Positions 1-10,305 of a DNA stretch of 64,000 nucleotides are shown in pieces. Made by a program: the position numbers and the translations under genes. The stretch comes from Samsonia erythrinae (GTDB taxonomy: Bacteria; Pseudomonadota; Gammaproteobacteria; Enterobacterales; Enterobacteriaceae). The stretch spans positions 408,945 to 472,944 of the forward strand of contig NZ_SMBY01000001.1 in assembly GCF_004342665.1 (NCBI RefSeq). Direction: 5' to 3'. The notes under the pieces are model-generated. The model did not search any database. It was not told the DNA's origin and saw only the letters and a list, made by a program, of their open reading frames with translations. Within the stretch, counting starts at the first letter, position 1. Every line of letters begins with the position of its first letter.

Positions 1-18
1 AAATAGACGATGTCGCAC
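1..18 (-). CDS. lptE: LPS-assembly lipoprotein LptE, first six codons only
   Basis: A GTG codon at 18-16 follows a strong AGGAGG ribosome-binding site and lies 14 bp after the leuS stop. This is the layout of leuS-lptE in enterobacteria. Only six codons (M-R-H-R-L-F) fall inside the window. The identification rests on position and ribosome-binding site rather than protein sequence, so it is an inference from conserved gene order. Confidence 0.55.
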
Positions 19-32
19 TGTTCCTCCTTGCC

Positions 33-2615
33 TTAACCGACAACCAGATTAAGCAGTTTGCCAGGGACATAAATCACTTTACGTACTGTGACGCCGTCCA
101 GATATTTTGCCACCAGCGGTTCCTGAGCCGCACGCTCGCGAACTTGTTCTTCAAGCGCTGTCGCGGCAACGGTTATTTTACCACGAACTTTACCGTTTAC
201 CTGAACCACCACCAATTTGGAGTCTTCCACCATCGCGTTTTCATCCGCTACCGGCCACGGCGCGGTATCGATGTCGCCTTCGCCTTGCAACGACTGCCAC
301 AGTTTAAAGCAGATATGCGGCGTGAACGGATAGAGCATGCGCACCACGGCCAGCAGCGCTTCCTGCGTCAGCGCGCGATCCTGATCGCTTTCCTGCGGCG
401 CTTTTGCCAGCTTGTTCATCAGTTCCATGATGGCGGCAATCGCGGTATTGAAGGTTTGGCGACGGCCGATATCGTCGGTCACTTTAGCGATGGTTTTGTG
501 CAGATCGCGACGCAGGGATTTCTGATCTTCCGTCAGCGTCGCGATATCCAGCGCCGTTACCGCGCCTTTCTCGGTGTGCTCAAAGGCTTGTCTCCAGACG
601 CGTTTCAGGAAGCGGTTGGCGCCTTCCACCCCGGATTCCTGCCATTCCAGCGTCATTTCCGCCGGAGAGGCAAACATCATGAACAGACGGACAGTATCCG
701 CACCGTATTTTTCTACCATGACCTGCGGGTCGATGCCGTTGTTTTTAGACTTCGACATTTTGCTCATGCCTGCGTAGATCACGTCGCGACCTTCATTATC
801 GACGGCTTTGACGATACGGCCTTTCTCATCACGCTCAACGGTCACGTCGCTCGGCGAAACCCAGATGCGCTCGCCGTTGCTGCCCTGATAATAGAAGGCA
901 TCCGCCAATACCATGCCCTGACACAGCAGGCGTTTGGCGGGTTCGTCAGAGTTCACCAGACCGGCATCGCGCATCAGTTTGTGGAAGAAGCGGAAGTACA
1001 TCAGGTGCATGATGGCGTGTTCGATCCCGCCGACGTATTGGTCAACGGGCAGCCAGTAGTTGGCGGCAGCCGGATCCAGCATCCCCTGATCGTACTGCGG
1101 GCAGGTATAGCGCGCGTAGTACCAGGACGATTCCATAAAGGTATCGAACGTGTCGGTTTCACGCAGCGCAGGCTGACCGTTAACGGTAGTCTTCGCCCAT
1201 TCCGGGTTAGATTTCAGCGGGCTGGTGATGCCATCCATCACGACGTCTTCCGGCAGAATGACCGGCAACTGATCTTCCGGCGTTGGGATGACGCTGCCGT
1301 CTTCCAGCGTCACCATCGGAATCGGCGCGCCCCAGTAGCGCTGACGAGATACGCCCCAGTCGCGCAGGCGGTAGTTGACTTTGCGCTCGCCAATGCCTTT
1401 TTCCACCAGTTTATCGGCAATCGCATTGAACGCGGCGTCGAAATCCAGTCCGTCAAACTCGCCGGAGTTGAACAGGCGGCCTTTTTCCGTCATCGCCTCG
1501 GCGGACAGGTCGGGCTCGCTGCCGTCGGCGTTAAGAATAACCGGCTTGATGGACAACGCATATTTCGTGGCGAACTCCCAGTCGCGCTGGTCGTGGCCCG
1601 GAACGGCCATCACCGCGCCCGTGCCGTATTCCATCAGGACGAAGTTGGCGACCCAGATAGCGACTTTCTCGCCGTTCAACGGGTGAATCGCATACAGGCC
1701 GGTGGCCATGCCTTTTTTCTCCATCGTCGCCATGTCGGCTTCGGCGACTTTGGTATTACGGCATTCGGCAATGAAATCGGCCAGGGCAGGATTGGTTGCG
1801 GCAGCCTGAGCGGCGAGAGGGTGGCCAGCGGCAACGGCAACGTAGGTCACGCCCATGAAGGTATCCGGACGCGTGGTGTAAACGGTCAGTTTCTCTTCGC
1901 TGTCCGCCACGTCAAAGGTGATTTCCACGCCTTCGGAACGACCGATCCAGTTACGCTGCATGGTTTTGACCTGCTCAGGCCAGCTTTCCAGCGTATCCAA
2001 ATCGTTCAGCAGTTGGTCTGCATACGCGGTGATTTTGATAAACCACTGCGGAATTTCTTTGCGCTCGACTTTGCTGTCGCACCGCCAGCAGCAGCCGTCG
2101 ATAACCTGCTCGTTCGCCAGCACGGTCTGGTCGTTCGGACACCAGTTAACGGCAGAGGTTTTTTTATACACCAGACCTTTTTCGTACAATTTGGTGAAGA
2201 ACCACTGCTCCCAACGATAATAGTCAGGTTTACAGGTCGCAACTTCGCGATCCCAGTCATAGCCAAAGCCCAGCAGTTTGAGCTGGTTTTTCATATAGTC
2301 GATGTTGGCGTATGTCCAGGGGGCGGGGGCGGTGTTGTTTTTGACCGCTGCGCCTTCGGCTGGCAGGCCGAAGGCATCCCAACCGATCGGTTGCAGGACA
2401 TTTTTGCCCAACATGCGCTGATAGCGCGAGATCACATCGCCGATGGTGTAGTTACGGACGTGCCCCATGTGTAGTCGGCCAGAAGGGTAAGGCAACATGG
2501 AAAGACAGTAGTATTTTTCCTTGCCGGGCTGTTCGGTGACTTTAAATGTCTGCTTCTCTTGCCAGTGAAGCTGGACGTCCGCTTCTATCTCTTCTGGGCG
2601 GTATTGCTCTTGCAT
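33..2615 (-). CDS. leuS: Leucyl-tRNA synthetase
   Basis: Class I aminoacyl-tRNA synthetase that charges tRNA-Leu with leucine in the cytoplasm. The 860-residue product has the same length as the E. coli enzyme. The HIGH signature appears as HMGH at residues 49-52 and the KMSKS loop is at 619-623. Between them lies the inserted editing (CP1) domain, with a TTRPDTFMG segment typical of its threonine-rich site. The C-terminal part holds the anticodon-binding region. The start [11 protein letters not shown] matches the family N-terminus. It is transcribed away from ybeL and probably continues into lptE just outside the window. Identification is secure. Confidence 0.98.
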   Translation of the reverse strand: MQEQYRPEEIEADVQLHWQEKQTFKVTEQPGKEKYYCLSMLPYPSGRLHMGHVRNYTIGDVISRYQRMLGKNVLQPIGWDAFGLPAEGAAVKNNTAPAPWTYANIDYMKNQLKLLGFGYDWDREVATCKPDYYRWEQWFFTKLYEKGLVYKKTSAVNWCPNDQTVLANEQVIDGCCWRCDSKVERKEIPQWFIKITAYADQLLNDLDTLESWPEQVKTMQRNWIGRSEGVEITFDVADSEEKLTVYTTRPDTFMGVTYVAVAAGHPLAAQAAATNPALADFIAECRNTKVAEADMATMEKKGMATGLYAIHPLNGEKVAIWVANFVLMEYGTGAVMAVPGHDQRDWEFATKYALSIKPVILNADGSEPDLSAEAMTEKGRLFNSGEFDGLDFDAAFNAIADKLVEKGIGERKVNYRLRDWGVSRQRYWGAPIPMVTLEDGSVIPTPEDQLPVILPEDVVMDGITSPLKSNPEWAKTTVNGQPALRETDTFDTFMESSWYYARYTCPQYDQGMLDPAAANYWLPVDQYVGGIEHAIMHLMYFRFFHKLMRDAGLVNSDEPAKRLLCQGMVLADAFYYQGSNGERIWVSPSDVTVERDEKGRIVKAVDNEGRDVIYAGMSKMSKSKNNGIDPQVMVEKYGADTVRLFMMFASPAEMTLEWQESGVEGANRFLKRVWRQAFEHTEKGAVTALDIATLTEDQKSLRRDLHKTIAKVTDDIGRRQTFNTAIAAIMELMNKLAKAPQESDQDRALTQEALLAVVRMLYPFTPHICFKLWQSLQGEGDIDTAPWPVADENAMVEDSKLVVVQVNGKVRGKITVAATALEEQVRERAAQEPLVAKYLDGVTVRKVIYVPGKLLNLVVG

Positions 2616-2923
2616 GGCTGCCAGGGGTCCTGTTTAGTGAAGAATCGCTACCTTAAGTAGCCTGTTCTGATTCATAACAAAAGATCCGCATAGCATAGCC
2701 GTAAGCGACGCGGGCAACAACACCCAGTGCCCGGCAGAAAAATATTTCTGATCTGTGAGCGATACCCGGTGACAGGTTGCGCAAATTCGCGACAATTCAT
2801 CAGGCAGAGGAAAAAATAATCTAAAATAGAGAGAGATAGGCGACGTACCGGTTTTTTGCATGACAGGGCGGACGAGGTGTGTGCGTTCTTTATCCCCTTC
2901 AACCTGCTTATTCAGGAGGAAGC

Positions 2924-3406
2924 ATGAATAAACTAGCCCGTTATTACCGCGAGTTAATGGCTTCTGTGACGGATCGGCTGAACAACGGTGAGCGCGATGT
3001 CGATCGTCTGGTGCAGAACGCTCGTGCTACTTTGCAGGAAAGTTCGGCGCTGACGCAGAAAGAAATTGAGCAGGTGATTCAGGCGGTACAGCGCGACCTG
3101 GAGGAGTTTGCCCGTAGTTATCATGAAAGTCAGGACGAATTTACCGACGGCGTTTTTATGCGGGTCATTAAGGAAAGTCTGTGGCAGGAATTAGCGGATA
3201 TTACGGATAAAACGCAGTTGGAATGGCGTGAGATCTTTAAAGATGTGAATCATCACGGGGTGTACCACAGCGGCGAGGTGGTGGGGTTGGGGAATCTGGT
3301 GTGTGAAAACTGCCTTCACCACATTGCGTTTTACACGCCGGAGGTATTGCCGCTGTGTCCGAAATGTGGTCATGAGCAATTCCAGCGCCGCCCCTTCGGG
3401 CCCTAG
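2924..3406 (+). CDS. ybeL: Zinc-ribbon-containing protein YbeL
   Basis: A 160-residue protein matching the YbeL (DUF1451) family of unknown function. The first 100 or so residues are charged and helical. The C-terminus is a four-cysteine zinc ribbon with CxxC pairs at C127/C130 and C145/C148. The ATG at 2924 is chosen because AGGAGGA lies 4 bp upstream; the frame is open 15 codons further but without a ribosome-binding site. It is divergent from leuS and stands alone. In E. coli rihA and hsc genes separate this region from gltL; here gltL follows directly on the opposite strand. Confidence 0.9.
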   Translation: MNKLARYYRELMASVTDRLNNGERDVDRLVQNARATLQESSALTQKEIEQVIQAVQRDLEEFARSYHESQDEFTDGVFMRVIKESLWQELADITDKTQLEWREIFKDVNHHGVYHSGEVVGLGNLVCENCLHHIAFYTPEVLPLCPKCGHEQFQRRPFGP

Positions 3407-3543
3407 CCTTTTACGACATATCGACGGGGATTGGGCGGCATCAGCCCGCTTTTATTAAAGAGGGCAACCATTAGTCCGGGCGGATTTAGCGCTGTTTTGG
3501 CTGGGTGCGGGCGAGATTGATGGCTCACAAAAGGCCTCAGGAA

Positions 3544-3578
3544 TGACCGATATAACGTTTTTTCCGGTATATCGGTCA
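3544..3578. terminator. Inverted repeat between ybeL and gltL, probable 3' stem-loop
   Basis: Two perfect 11-bp arms, TGACCGATATA and TATATCGGTCA, flank a 13-bp loop that contains a run of T on the plus strand. The element sits in the convergent ybeL/gltL gap, about 20 bp past the gltL stop. No U-tract follows the stem on either strand, so it may protect mRNA ends rather than act as a classical intrinsic terminator. Confidence 0.45.
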
Positions 3579-3598
3579 GGGCAATCGCGTTGCACCAA

Positions 3599-4324
3599 TT
3601 AGTGCAGAATTTTCGCCAGAAAGTCCTTCGCGCGTTCGGACTGGGGATGATTGAAGAAATCCTCCTTGCGGGTGTCTTCAATGATCTTCCCTTCATCCAT
3701 AAAGATCACGCGGTGCGCAACTTTGCGGGCAAACCCCATTTCGTGTGTGACGACCATCATGGTCATGCCTTCCTGCGCCAGCTCCACCATCACATCCAGC
3801 ACTTCGTTGATCATCTCGGGATCGAGTGCGGATGTCGGCTCATCGAACAGCATGGCGACAGGATCCATGCATAGCGCGCGGGCAATGGCCACACGCTGCT
3901 GCTGACCGCCGGAAAGCTGTCCGGGATACTTATTGGCATGCGCCGCCAACCCCACGCGATCGAGCAGTTTCTGCGCTTTGGCTTTGGCTTCCTCGCGATT
4001 ACGTTTGAGCACCTTTACCTGCGCCAGCGTCAGGTTCTCAATAATCGACAGGTGCGGGAACAGTTCAAAATGCTGGAACACCATCCCGACTTTAGAACGC
4101 AGCTGGGCCAGATTGGTTTTTTTATCATTAACCGCAATCCCATTGACGGTAATTTCACCCTGTTGGATGGGCTCCAGGCCGTTCACCGTTTTGATCAGGG
4201 TTGACTTACCGGAGCCGGAAGGCCCGCAGACCACCACTACTTCACCTTTTTTGACTTCTGTGGAGCAGTCGGTTAACACCTGAAAGTGACCATACCATTT
4301 AGAAATATTTTTCAGGGAAATCAT
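3599..4324 (-). CDS. gltL: Glutamate/aspartate ABC transporter, ATP-binding subunit
   Basis: ATPase of the GltIJKL importer for glutamate and aspartate, acting on the cytoplasmic face of the inner membrane. The 241-residue product has the Walker A motif GPSGSGKST near residues 34-42, a Q-loop in VFQHFELFP, the ABC signature LSGGQQQR, Walker [12 protein letters not shown] and the switch histidine in VVTHEMGFA. The ATG at 4324 overlaps the gltK stop (TGATG), giving translational coupling. A TTG one codon earlier is possible but unlikely. It is the last gene of the gltIJKL unit. Confidence 0.96.
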   Translation of the reverse strand: MISLKNISKWYGHFQVLTDCSTEVKKGEVVVVCGPSGSGKSTLIKTVNGLEPIQQGEITVNGIAVNDKKTNLAQLRSKVGMVFQHFELFPHLSIIENLTLAQVKVLKRNREEAKAKAQKLLDRVGLAAHANKYPGQLSGGQQQRVAIARALCMDPVAMLFDEPTSALDPEMINEVLDVMVELAQEGMTMMVVTHEMGFARKVAHRVIFMDEGKIIEDTRKEDFFNHPQSERAKDFLAKILH

Positions 4325-5001
4325 CAAACCGTCCTTTTTTTCAGGTAACTGACCAGCATTGAGGCTGTAATGCTGAAGATAAAATAAATAAATCCGGCAA
4401 ACAGGATCATTTCAACTTGGGTGCCGTCGCGCTCGCCGATGGTGGAGGCGGTGCGGAAGAAATCGGCGAGACTGAGCACATAAACCAGCGAAGTATCCTG
4501 GAATAGCACAATCCCCTGTGTCAGTAACAGCGGCACCATGGCGCGAAAGGCCTGTGGCAGAATAACCAGCTTCATGGATTGCCAGTGTGTCATCCCTAAT
4601 GCTAACGCCGCGGAAGATTGGCCGCGCGCGACACTGAGGATGCCCGCACGAATGATTTCAGAATAATAGGCTGCCTCGAACAACGAGAAGGCTACCATAG
4701 CGGAGATCAGCCGAATATCGGTTTTCGGCGACAGCCCAAGCACATTTTGTAATAAGCTAGGAACGACCAGATAGAACCATAACAGCACCATGACCAGTGG
4801 AACGGAGCGAAACAGGTTAACGTAGAGTTTGGCGAACCAACTGATAGGCTTGATGGAGGACAGACGCATTACCGCCAGAATGGTGCCCCAGACAATCCCG
4901 AAGACGACGGCTGTCAGCGTAATTTTAAGCGTGACGATCATCCCCTGGAACAGGTAGGGCAGGCTCGGACCAATCGAGCTCCAGTCAAATTCATACATCA
5001 T
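4324..5001 (-). CDS. gltK: Glutamate/aspartate ABC transporter, permease GltK
   Basis: One of the two membrane subunits of the GltIJKL importer (HisM/polar amino acid family). The 225-residue protein is mostly hydrophobic helices. The EAA-type loop that contacts GltL is visible as [23 protein letters not shown]. Two tandem ATG codons occur (5001 and 4998). The first has GGGGAG seven bases upstream, while E. coli homology (MYEFDW) would also fit the second. It follows the gltJ stop directly and overlaps gltL. Confidence 0.95.
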   Translation of the reverse strand: MMYEFDWSSIGPSLPYLFQGMIVTLKITLTAVVFGIVWGTILAVMRLSSIKPISWFAKLYVNLFRSVPLVMVLLWFYLVVPSLLQNVLGLSPKTDIRLISAMVAFSLFEAAYYSEIIRAGILSVARGQSSAALALGMTHWQSMKLVILPQAFRAMVPLLLTQGIVLFQDTSLVYVLSLADFFRTASTIGERDGTQVEMILFAGFIYFIFSITASMLVSYLKKRTV

Positions 5002-5742
5002 TTATTTGCTCCCCATATAGCCCGGCAAGCGGGTTTTACGCTCCACCGCCTGCATGATCAGCATAATGATGGCATTGATACCAATGTACGCCAGCGTGAT
5101 CGCCGTAAAAGATTCATACGCGTGGGCGGAATAATCGAGCAGCTTCCCGGCTTGTGCGGCCATGTCGACCAGACCGATGGTAGAGGCGATGGCCGAGTTT
5201 TTTACCAGATTCAGCATCTCAGACGTCAGCGGCGGAACAATCACCCGATAGGCATTGGGCAATAGCACGTAGCGGTAAGTCTGCGGCAACGTCAGCCCCA
5301 TCGCCAGCCCGGCAAATTTCTGTCCACGTGGTAAAGACTGGATCCCGGCGCGAACCTGCTCACACACGCGAGCGGCGGTAAACAGCCCGAGGCAAACCAT
5401 TGATGACAGGAAAAACTGAATATTGGGGTCCAGTTCGGCTTTAAACCACATGCCAATGCCGACAGGGAGAAGTTCAGGAACCACCAGATACCAGGCAAAG
5501 AATTGAACAATAAGCGGCACGTTACGAAACAGTTCAACGTAACAGGTACCAATAGCGGCAATGAAACGATTCGGGACGGTGCGCAAGATGCCAAATAAAG
5601 AGCCGATGATAAATGCGATGATCCAGGCGCAGATAGATAACGTCACGGTGACTTGCAGACCGGACAGGATCCACCCGAGATAGGTTGTATTGCCAAAAGG
5701 GGCGGCTTGCAGAAATATGCCCCAGTTCCAATCTATTGACAT
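5002..5742 (-). CDS. gltJ: Glutamate/aspartate ABC transporter, permease GltJ
   Basis: Second permease of the glutamate/aspartate importer, 246 residues, with several predicted membrane helices. The EAA loop lies in the stretch beginning EQVRAGIQSLPRGQKFAGLAMG, which docks to GltL. A good ribosome-binding site (GGAG, 6 bp upstream) precedes the ATG. The gene is separated from gltI by 212 bp containing a terminator-like hairpin, so it is probably expressed at a lower level than the binding protein. Confidence 0.95.
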   Translation of the reverse strand: MSIDWNWGIFLQAAPFGNTTYLGWILSGLQVTVTLSICAWIIAFIIGSLFGILRTVPNRFIAAIGTCYVELFRNVPLIVQFFAWYLVVPELLPVGIGMWFKAELDPNIQFFLSSMVCLGLFTAARVCEQVRAGIQSLPRGQKFAGLAMGLTLPQTYRYVLLPNAYRVIVPPLTSEMLNLVKNSAIASTIGLVDMAAQAGKLLDYSAHAYESFTAITLAYIGINAIIMLIMQAVERKTRLPGYMGSK

Positions 5743-5754
5743 AACGAACTCCGG

Positions 5755-5779
5755 TAAAAAAGGGTAGCGACGCTACCCC
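5755..5779 (-). terminator. Intrinsic terminator/attenuator between gltI and gltJ
   Basis: Read on the minus strand, a GGGTAGC/GCTACCC stem with a three-base loop is followed at once by six T residues. It lies 12 bp before gltJ, inside the gltIJKL unit. It is expected to stop most transcripts after gltI, giving high binding protein and low permease, and to form the 3' end of any SroC-like RNA. Confidence 0.8.
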
Positions 5780-5940
5780 GAAGATTGATGTGCGGCCATA
5801 TCCCGGTCATCTTTGAGTAACAGGCACACTGTCTTCCTGTTGCCCGAAATCAATCGGGGCTGCATGTGATAGGGAACGACCACCACATGCCTGTCTGTCC
5901 TGCCACATATCAACAATCATAGGGCTGATAATCTGCCCTT
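5755..5940 (-). ncRNA. sroC: Candidate SroC small RNA from the gltI-gltJ spacer
   Basis: In E. coli and Salmonella the gltI-gltJ spacer yields SroC, an Hfq-bound processed RNA that sponges GcvB and thereby derepresses amino-acid transport genes. Here the spacer is 212 bp, lacks an ORF, contains several GC stems and ends in a Rho-independent terminator on the correct strand. The call is by position and architecture; base-level similarity to SroC was not computed. The 5' end is unknown because SroC is a cleavage product, so the right boundary is approximate. Confidence 0.5.
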
Positions 5941-5954
5941 ATTCTCATTATTAA

Positions 5955-6851
5955 TTAGTTTAACGCTTTGTCGTTTGGCGCTTTGAACAGGGTTTTCATT
6001 TCATCAGACAGATCAAAGTTCAGGTTAAGATTTTTGGGTGGAATGGGCTGTTTAAACCAGCGATCGAACCATTTTTCGGCTTCGCCGGTGGTTTGTACTT
6101 CAGCGATCGTGTCGTCAACCAACTTTTTGAATTGCGGATCGTCTTTACGCAGCATACAGCCGTAGGCTTCTTCAGACTGAGCGGTGCCGACGATATCCCA
6201 TTGTGCGGCGTTTCTGGCTTTTGCTCGTTCACCAGCCAGCAATGCATCATCCATCATAAAGGCCACTGCGCGGCCACTTTCCAGCGTTCGGAAGGAGTCA
6301 CCGTGATCTTTCGCGCTGATAATCCGCATTTTCATTTTTTTCTCGTCGTTCAACTTATTCAGCAGGACTTCAGAAGTGGTCCCGGACGTGACGACGACCG
6401 TTTTGCCAGCCAAATCCGGGAAATCTTTCACGCCGGAGTCCTTTTTCGTCAGCAGGCGTGTGCCGACGACAAAAATGGTGTTAGAGAATGCGGCTTGCTT
6501 CTGGCGTTCCAAATTATTGGTTGTCGAACCGCACTCCAGATCAAATGTTCCGTTCTGTAGTAAAGGGATACGGTTTTGCGAGGTGATAGGAAGTAATTTG
6601 ACTTGCAGATTAGGCGCATCCAGTTTTTTCTTAACGGCTTCAACAATTTTGTCTGAGTAGGCTTGAGAATAGCCAACCACTTTCTGCGTGTTGTCATAGT
6701 AAGAAAAAGGGACGGATGATTCACGGTGGCCGATAACGATCACGCCATTATCTTTGACCTTTTTCAATGTCCCGGTCAACTCTTCCGCCTGAGCGACGCT
6801 GGCAGCGGTGCCTAGCAGAAGTAACGATAATGCCAGTTTACGCATTTGCAT
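5955..6851 (-). CDS. gltI: Glutamate/aspartate periplasmic binding protein
   Basis: Solute-binding component of the GltIJKL ABC importer. The 298-residue precursor starts with a Sec signal peptide of about 22 residues (basic start, LALSLLLLGTAASV core, AQA-type cleavage). The rest is a polar amino-acid binding domain (SBP family 3): IVIGHRESSVPFSYYD near the start, and VVTSGTTSE and MMDDALLAG in the later lobes. An AAGGAGTT ribosome-binding site precedes the ATG. The E. coli homologue is a GcvB target; a comparable site was not verified here. Confidence 0.96.
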   Translation of the reverse strand: MQMRKLALSLLLLGTAASVAQAEELTGTLKKVKDNGVIVIGHRESSVPFSYYDNTQKVVGYSQAYSDKIVEAVKKKLDAPNLQVKLLPITSQNRIPLLQNGTFDLECGSTTNNLERQKQAAFSNTIFVVGTRLLTKKDSGVKDFPDLAGKTVVVTSGTTSEVLLNKLNDEKKMKMRIISAKDHGDSFRTLESGRAVAFMMDDALLAGERAKARNAAQWDIVGTAQSEEAYGCMLRKDDPQFKKLVDDTIAEVQTTGEAEKWFDRWFKQPIPPKNLNLNFDLSDEMKTLFKAPNDKALN

Positions 6852-7235
6852 GTTCTAACTCCTTTTGCTGTCGTTATAGTGCAATAGTGGTAGCGCTGTG
6901 ATTCATAACCGTATGGAAAATGTCCCCGTCATCTTCAAGCTAATGCTGTGTCGCTGCTATGACGTTTTGTCACTTCCCGATTGATGAACGCTGCACCGTT
7001 AAAGCGCGAAGTCACGAGGTATACAGTTAAAAAATAGCTGATTGTAAATGGATTGAAATGGAAATGTTTGTTTTTTGCGATATTCGCCGCACCAAATAGC
7101 AGCAACGTCAGAGGATTGCACGAAACTGGTGCGTTATTTGCCCCGGAAAGGGGCCTTGTACTGACGTAATACCTAAAACATCACAGAACCGACCATTTAC
7201 AAGGTAATAAAAGGCAAATTCCGTGCCACAAATAA
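6852..7235. other. Non-coding spacer upstream of gltI
   Basis: About 380 bp without a convincing gene. It should hold the gltI promoter and mRNA leader on the minus strand. The middle is AT-rich around 7025-7080. No operator could be assigned by eye. Confidence 0.6.
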
Positions 7236-7259
7236 AAAAGCATGCCAGAGCATGCTTTT
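7236..7259. terminator. Terminator downstream of lnt
   Basis: Perfect 10-bp arms AAAAGCATGC and GCATGCTTTT with a CAGA loop. A-rich and T-rich flanks make it functional in both directions. It lies 22 bp beyond the lnt stop and closes the ybeZ-ybeY-corC-lnt transcript. Confidence 0.85.
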
Positions 7260-7280
7260 AGGCGTAGAGGGGAATGTCGG

Positions 7281-8810
7281 TTACCGGCGGCGCAAACGGA
7301 AGAAAATGGCCGAGAGGCCGCCTAACAACGTCATCACCCAGAGTGGTGAGGAGCCGAAACGCGCATAAGGGGTCATTCCGGTGGCAGGGACAACCTGCGT
7401 ATCCAGCACCGCTCGTGTAAACTGCGGCAGGCTGGCGCTGACGTCGCCGTCTGGCGCAATCACCGCCGTGACGCCGTTATTGGTACTGCGAACCAAAGGA
7501 CGTCCCAGCTCAAGCGAGCGCATTCGCGCCATCTGGAAGTGTTGCCAGGGGCCTATCGAGTGACCGAACCAGGCGTCGTTTGACAGGGTCAGGAGTATAT
7601 CCGTGTCGGGTCGGAAGTTATCACGCAGCTGCTGGCCCAAAATGATTTCATAGCAAATAGCGGCGTTGAGCTTGAAGCCGTGGACCGAAAGCGGTGGCTG
7701 GATAACGTCCCCGCGGCTGAACGATGACATCGGCAGATCGAAGAAGGGAGCCAGCGGGCGCAATAGCGTTTCCAATGGGACAAACTCGCCGAAAGGCACC
7801 AGATGGTTTTTGTTATAACGATTTACCGTCGGGTAGTGATAGGGGGCTTTATCGCCAAGTACAATAACCGAGTTATAAAAACGAGCGAGATCGCCATCAT
7901 GACGGATATCGACAATACCGGTAATCAGGCTGCTATTGCGGCTACGCAGGAGGTCGTCGATCTGTTTCAGGTAAGCCCCCTGACGGCTTTCAATATCAGG
8001 GATAGCCGTTTCTGGCCAGACAATGATCGGCGCCTTGTCTAGATAGGGCAGGCTGCTATCCAGATAGATCCGCAGCGTGTTCAGCAGCTCATCCTGCTCC
8101 CACTTCATGGATTGGGGAATGTCTCCCTGTACCAGCGCCACGTTCACGGCACGCTCGGGCTGCAAGGTGTACCACTGCACAGAGCGTAGCGGCCATAATA
8201 AAACCAGAACGCCGATGGCGATGGCAGCCGGAGCCACTTTACGTTGGTTGATGGCAAAAACCAGCAGCCCGCTGAGGCTCATCAACAGGAACGTGATGGC
8301 GTCGACACCCAGAATCGGCGCGATGCCTTTTAACGGCCCGTCGATCTGACTATAGCCAAATTGCAGCCAGGGAAAACCGGTAAGCACCCAGCCGCGCAGG
8401 TATTCCGTCAATTGCCAAAGCACCGGGGCAGCAAGCGCCAGACGGCACAACGTTGTCTGCGCCCACAGGCGTGAAAGCAGGGCAGAAAAGAGCAGAGGAT
8501 AAAGCGACAAATAGGCCGCGAGCAGGATGACCAGTGCGACATTCACAAACCCCGGCATACCGCCAAACTGGGCAATGCTGACGTAGACCCAGTTAATCCC
8601 GCTGCCAAACAAGCCAAGCCCCCAGCAAAACCCAATCCAGGCTGACTGGCGGGCGGTGCGGTTCAACGTCAGGGCCTGTAACCCCATCAGCGAGACAAAC
8701 GCCGCGGGCCAGAGATTAAAAGGAGAAAATGCCAGCGTGCCACAGGCACCAAATAAGAGCGCCAGCAGGGCTTTAACCTGCTGGCGTTGAAGAAAAGAAG
8801 CGACAACCAT
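7281..8810 (-). CDS. lnt: Apolipoprotein N-acyltransferase
   Basis: Inner-membrane enzyme that adds the third acyl chain to the N-terminal cysteine of lipoproteins, required for their Lol-dependent export. The 509-residue product has an N-terminal block of membrane helices followed by a periplasmic nitrilase-like domain. Catalytic residues are visible in context: Glu in WPETAIPD, Lys in [11 protein letters not shown] and Cys in [10 protein letters not shown]. The ATG at 8810 is chosen by homology ([11 protein letters not shown]) and because it lies 7 bp after the corC stop. A longer in-frame start inside corC exists but lacks support. Confidence 0.95.
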   Translation of the reverse strand: MVVASFLQRQQVKALLALLFGACGTLAFSPFNLWPAAFVSLMGLQALTLNRTARQSAWIGFCWGLGLFGSGINWVYVSIAQFGGMPGFVNVALVILLAAYLSLYPLLFSALLSRLWAQTTLCRLALAAPVLWQLTEYLRGWVLTGFPWLQFGYSQIDGPLKGIAPILGVDAITFLLMSLSGLLVFAINQRKVAPAAIAIGVLVLLWPLRSVQWYTLQPERAVNVALVQGDIPQSMKWEQDELLNTLRIYLDSSLPYLDKAPIIVWPETAIPDIESRQGAYLKQIDDLLRSRNSSLITGIVDIRHDGDLARFYNSVIVLGDKAPYHYPTVNRYNKNHLVPFGEFVPLETLLRPLAPFFDLPMSSFSRGDVIQPPLSVHGFKLNAAICYEIILGQQLRDNFRPDTDILLTLSNDAWFGHSIGPWQHFQMARMRSLELGRPLVRSTNNGVTAVIAPDGDVSASLPQFTRAVLDTQVVPATGMTPYARFGSSPLWVMTLLGGLSAIFFRLRRR

Positions 8811-8817
8811 TGCCAAA

Positions 8818-9696
8818 TTATTCTTCCAGTTTTGGTTGAGGGGCGTCGTCAGGGATCCTGACATGAACCTGAATAATACGGCGGCTGTCCGCCATCGCAA
8901 CTTTAAACAGGTAACCTTCTATGTCAATGGTCTCGCCACGCGCAGGGAGATGCCCAAACGACTGCATGATCAGCCCGCCGATGGTGTCCACTTCATCATC
9001 GCTGAACCGCGTGCCGAAAGCTTCATTAAAATCTTCTATATCGGTTAACGCACGAACGGTATAAGTCTGGCGATTAAGCTGACGGATATCTCTGTCTTCT
9101 TCATCGTCGTATTCATCTTCAATTTCGCCGACGATCAATTCCAGAATATCTTCAATTGTCACCAGCCCGGACACGCCGCCGAATTCATCAATGACGATAG
9201 CCATGTGGTAGCGCAGGGAGCGGAACTCGTTCAGCATCCTGTCGACGCGCTTGCTTTCCGGCACAACCACGGCGGAGCGCAGGACTTTATCCATACTGAA
9301 GGGTTCGGAATCACTGCGCATAAACGGCAGTAAATCCTTGGCCATCAGGATGCCTTCGATGTGATCTTTGTCTTCGCTGATGACAGGGAAACGGGAGTGG
9401 GCGGATTCGATAATCACGTCCAGACACTCTTCCAGCGTTTGGTCGCGTTTTAGCGTGATCATCTGCGAGCGGGGGATCATGATATCGCGCACGCGTTGAT
9501 CGGCAATATCCATTACGCCTTCGAGCATATCTCGCGTTTCAGGATCGATCAGTTCATTTTGTTCGGAATCACGGATCAGCGTCAGTAAATCATTACGATC
9601 TTTTGGCTCGCCGTGAAAAAGCTGGTTGAGGATAAGAGAAAAGAAGCCCTTTTTGGGACTGGGGGCATCGCTGTTTTGAGAATGGTCGTCGCTCAT
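8818..9696 (-). CDS. corC: CNNM/CorC family protein, Mg and Co homeostasis
   Basis: CorC (YbeX), 292 residues. It has two CBS domains (roughly residues 70-190), including an IPRSQMITL and a [12 protein letters not shown] segment. A C-terminal CorC_HlyC domain with a VDTIGG turn follows. The family is linked to magnesium/cobalt efflux and, in E. coli, to ribosome maturation together with YbeY and YbeZ. It lacks the membrane DUF21 domain of larger relatives. It is in an operon with ybeZ, ybeY and lnt. Confidence 0.95.
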   Translation of the reverse strand: MSDDHSQNSDAPSPKKGFFSLILNQLFHGEPKDRNDLLTLIRDSEQNELIDPETRDMLEGVMDIADQRVRDIMIPRSQMITLKRDQTLEECLDVIIESAHSRFPVISEDKDHIEGILMAKDLLPFMRSDSEPFSMDKVLRSAVVVPESKRVDRMLNEFRSLRYHMAIVIDEFGGVSGLVTIEDILELIVGEIEDEYDDEEDRDIRQLNRQTYTVRALTDIEDFNEAFGTRFSDDEVDTIGGLIMQSFGHLPARGETIDIEGYLFKVAMADSRRIIQVHVRIPDDAPQPKLEE

Positions 9697-9825
9697 GCGT
9701 TTTAATTAACAACACTCTTGTTAAGGGATTATTGCCAGCAGCTGGAAGCGGCACAGCCGGCTGACGCGGGGTACATCACTGCCCGGTCTCTTCCCGATCC
9801 CAGGCGAAATAGCAGTATTTCCAGA

Positions 9826-10305
9826 TTATTCGGTGAGGCCACCTTTCTCTGCAAGGTAGGGATCAGCATAGCCCATACTCTGCATAATCTCCGTTTCCAG
9901 CGCTTCCATTTCCTCGGCTTCGCTGTCTTCAATGTGGTCATACCCTAGCAGATGCAGGCTACCATGGACAACCATGTGCGCCCAATGCTCTTCCACGGTT
10001 TTTTCCTGTTCGCTGGCTTCCTGTTCGACGACCTGACGGCAGATGATTAAATCACCCAGCAGGGGCAGTTCGACTTCAGGCGGAGCCTCAAAGGGGAAAG
10101 ACAGCACGTTGGTCGGCTTATCCTTACCGCGATAGGTGTGGTTCAGATGGCGGCTCTCGGCTTCATCCACGATGCGGACAGTGACCTCGGCAAGCGCCTG
10201 AAATTGAGGCAGAACGCCTTCCAGCCAGCGCTGGAAATCTTTCTCTGTCGGTATCCCCTGCGCTTGCTCGCTGGCGATTTGTAAATCCAGAATCACCTGA
10301 CTCAT
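9826..10305 (-). CDS. ybeY: Endoribonuclease YbeY
   Basis: Single-strand-specific metallo-endoribonuclease needed for 16S rRNA 3'-end maturation and ribosome quality control. The 159-residue protein carries the zinc motif H-x3-H-x5-H as [11 protein letters not shown] near residues 114-124, and the conserved TNVLSFPF segment. Its ATG overlaps the ybeZ stop (ATGA), implying coupled translation. A 129-bp gap separates it from corC. Confidence 0.97.
   Translation of the reverse strand: MSQVILDLQIASEQAQGIPTEKDFQRWLEGVLPQFQALAEVTVRIVDEAESRHLNHTYRGKDKPTNVLSFPFEAPPEVELPLLGDLIICRQVVEQEASEQEKTVEEHWAHMVVHGSLHLLGYDHIEDSEAEEMEALETEIMQSMGYADPYLAEKGGLTE

Noticed and set aside
144..2474. 776-codon open frame antisense to leuS
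   Set aside because: It is the complement of the well-identified leuS gene. Its translation is Arg/His-rich with no recognisable domain, a usual by-product of GC-biased codon use.
2634..2902. Two 75-codon minus-strand frames between leuS and ybeL
   Set aside because: No ribosome-binding site, overlapping frames and no family resemblance. The region is better explained as divergent promoters.
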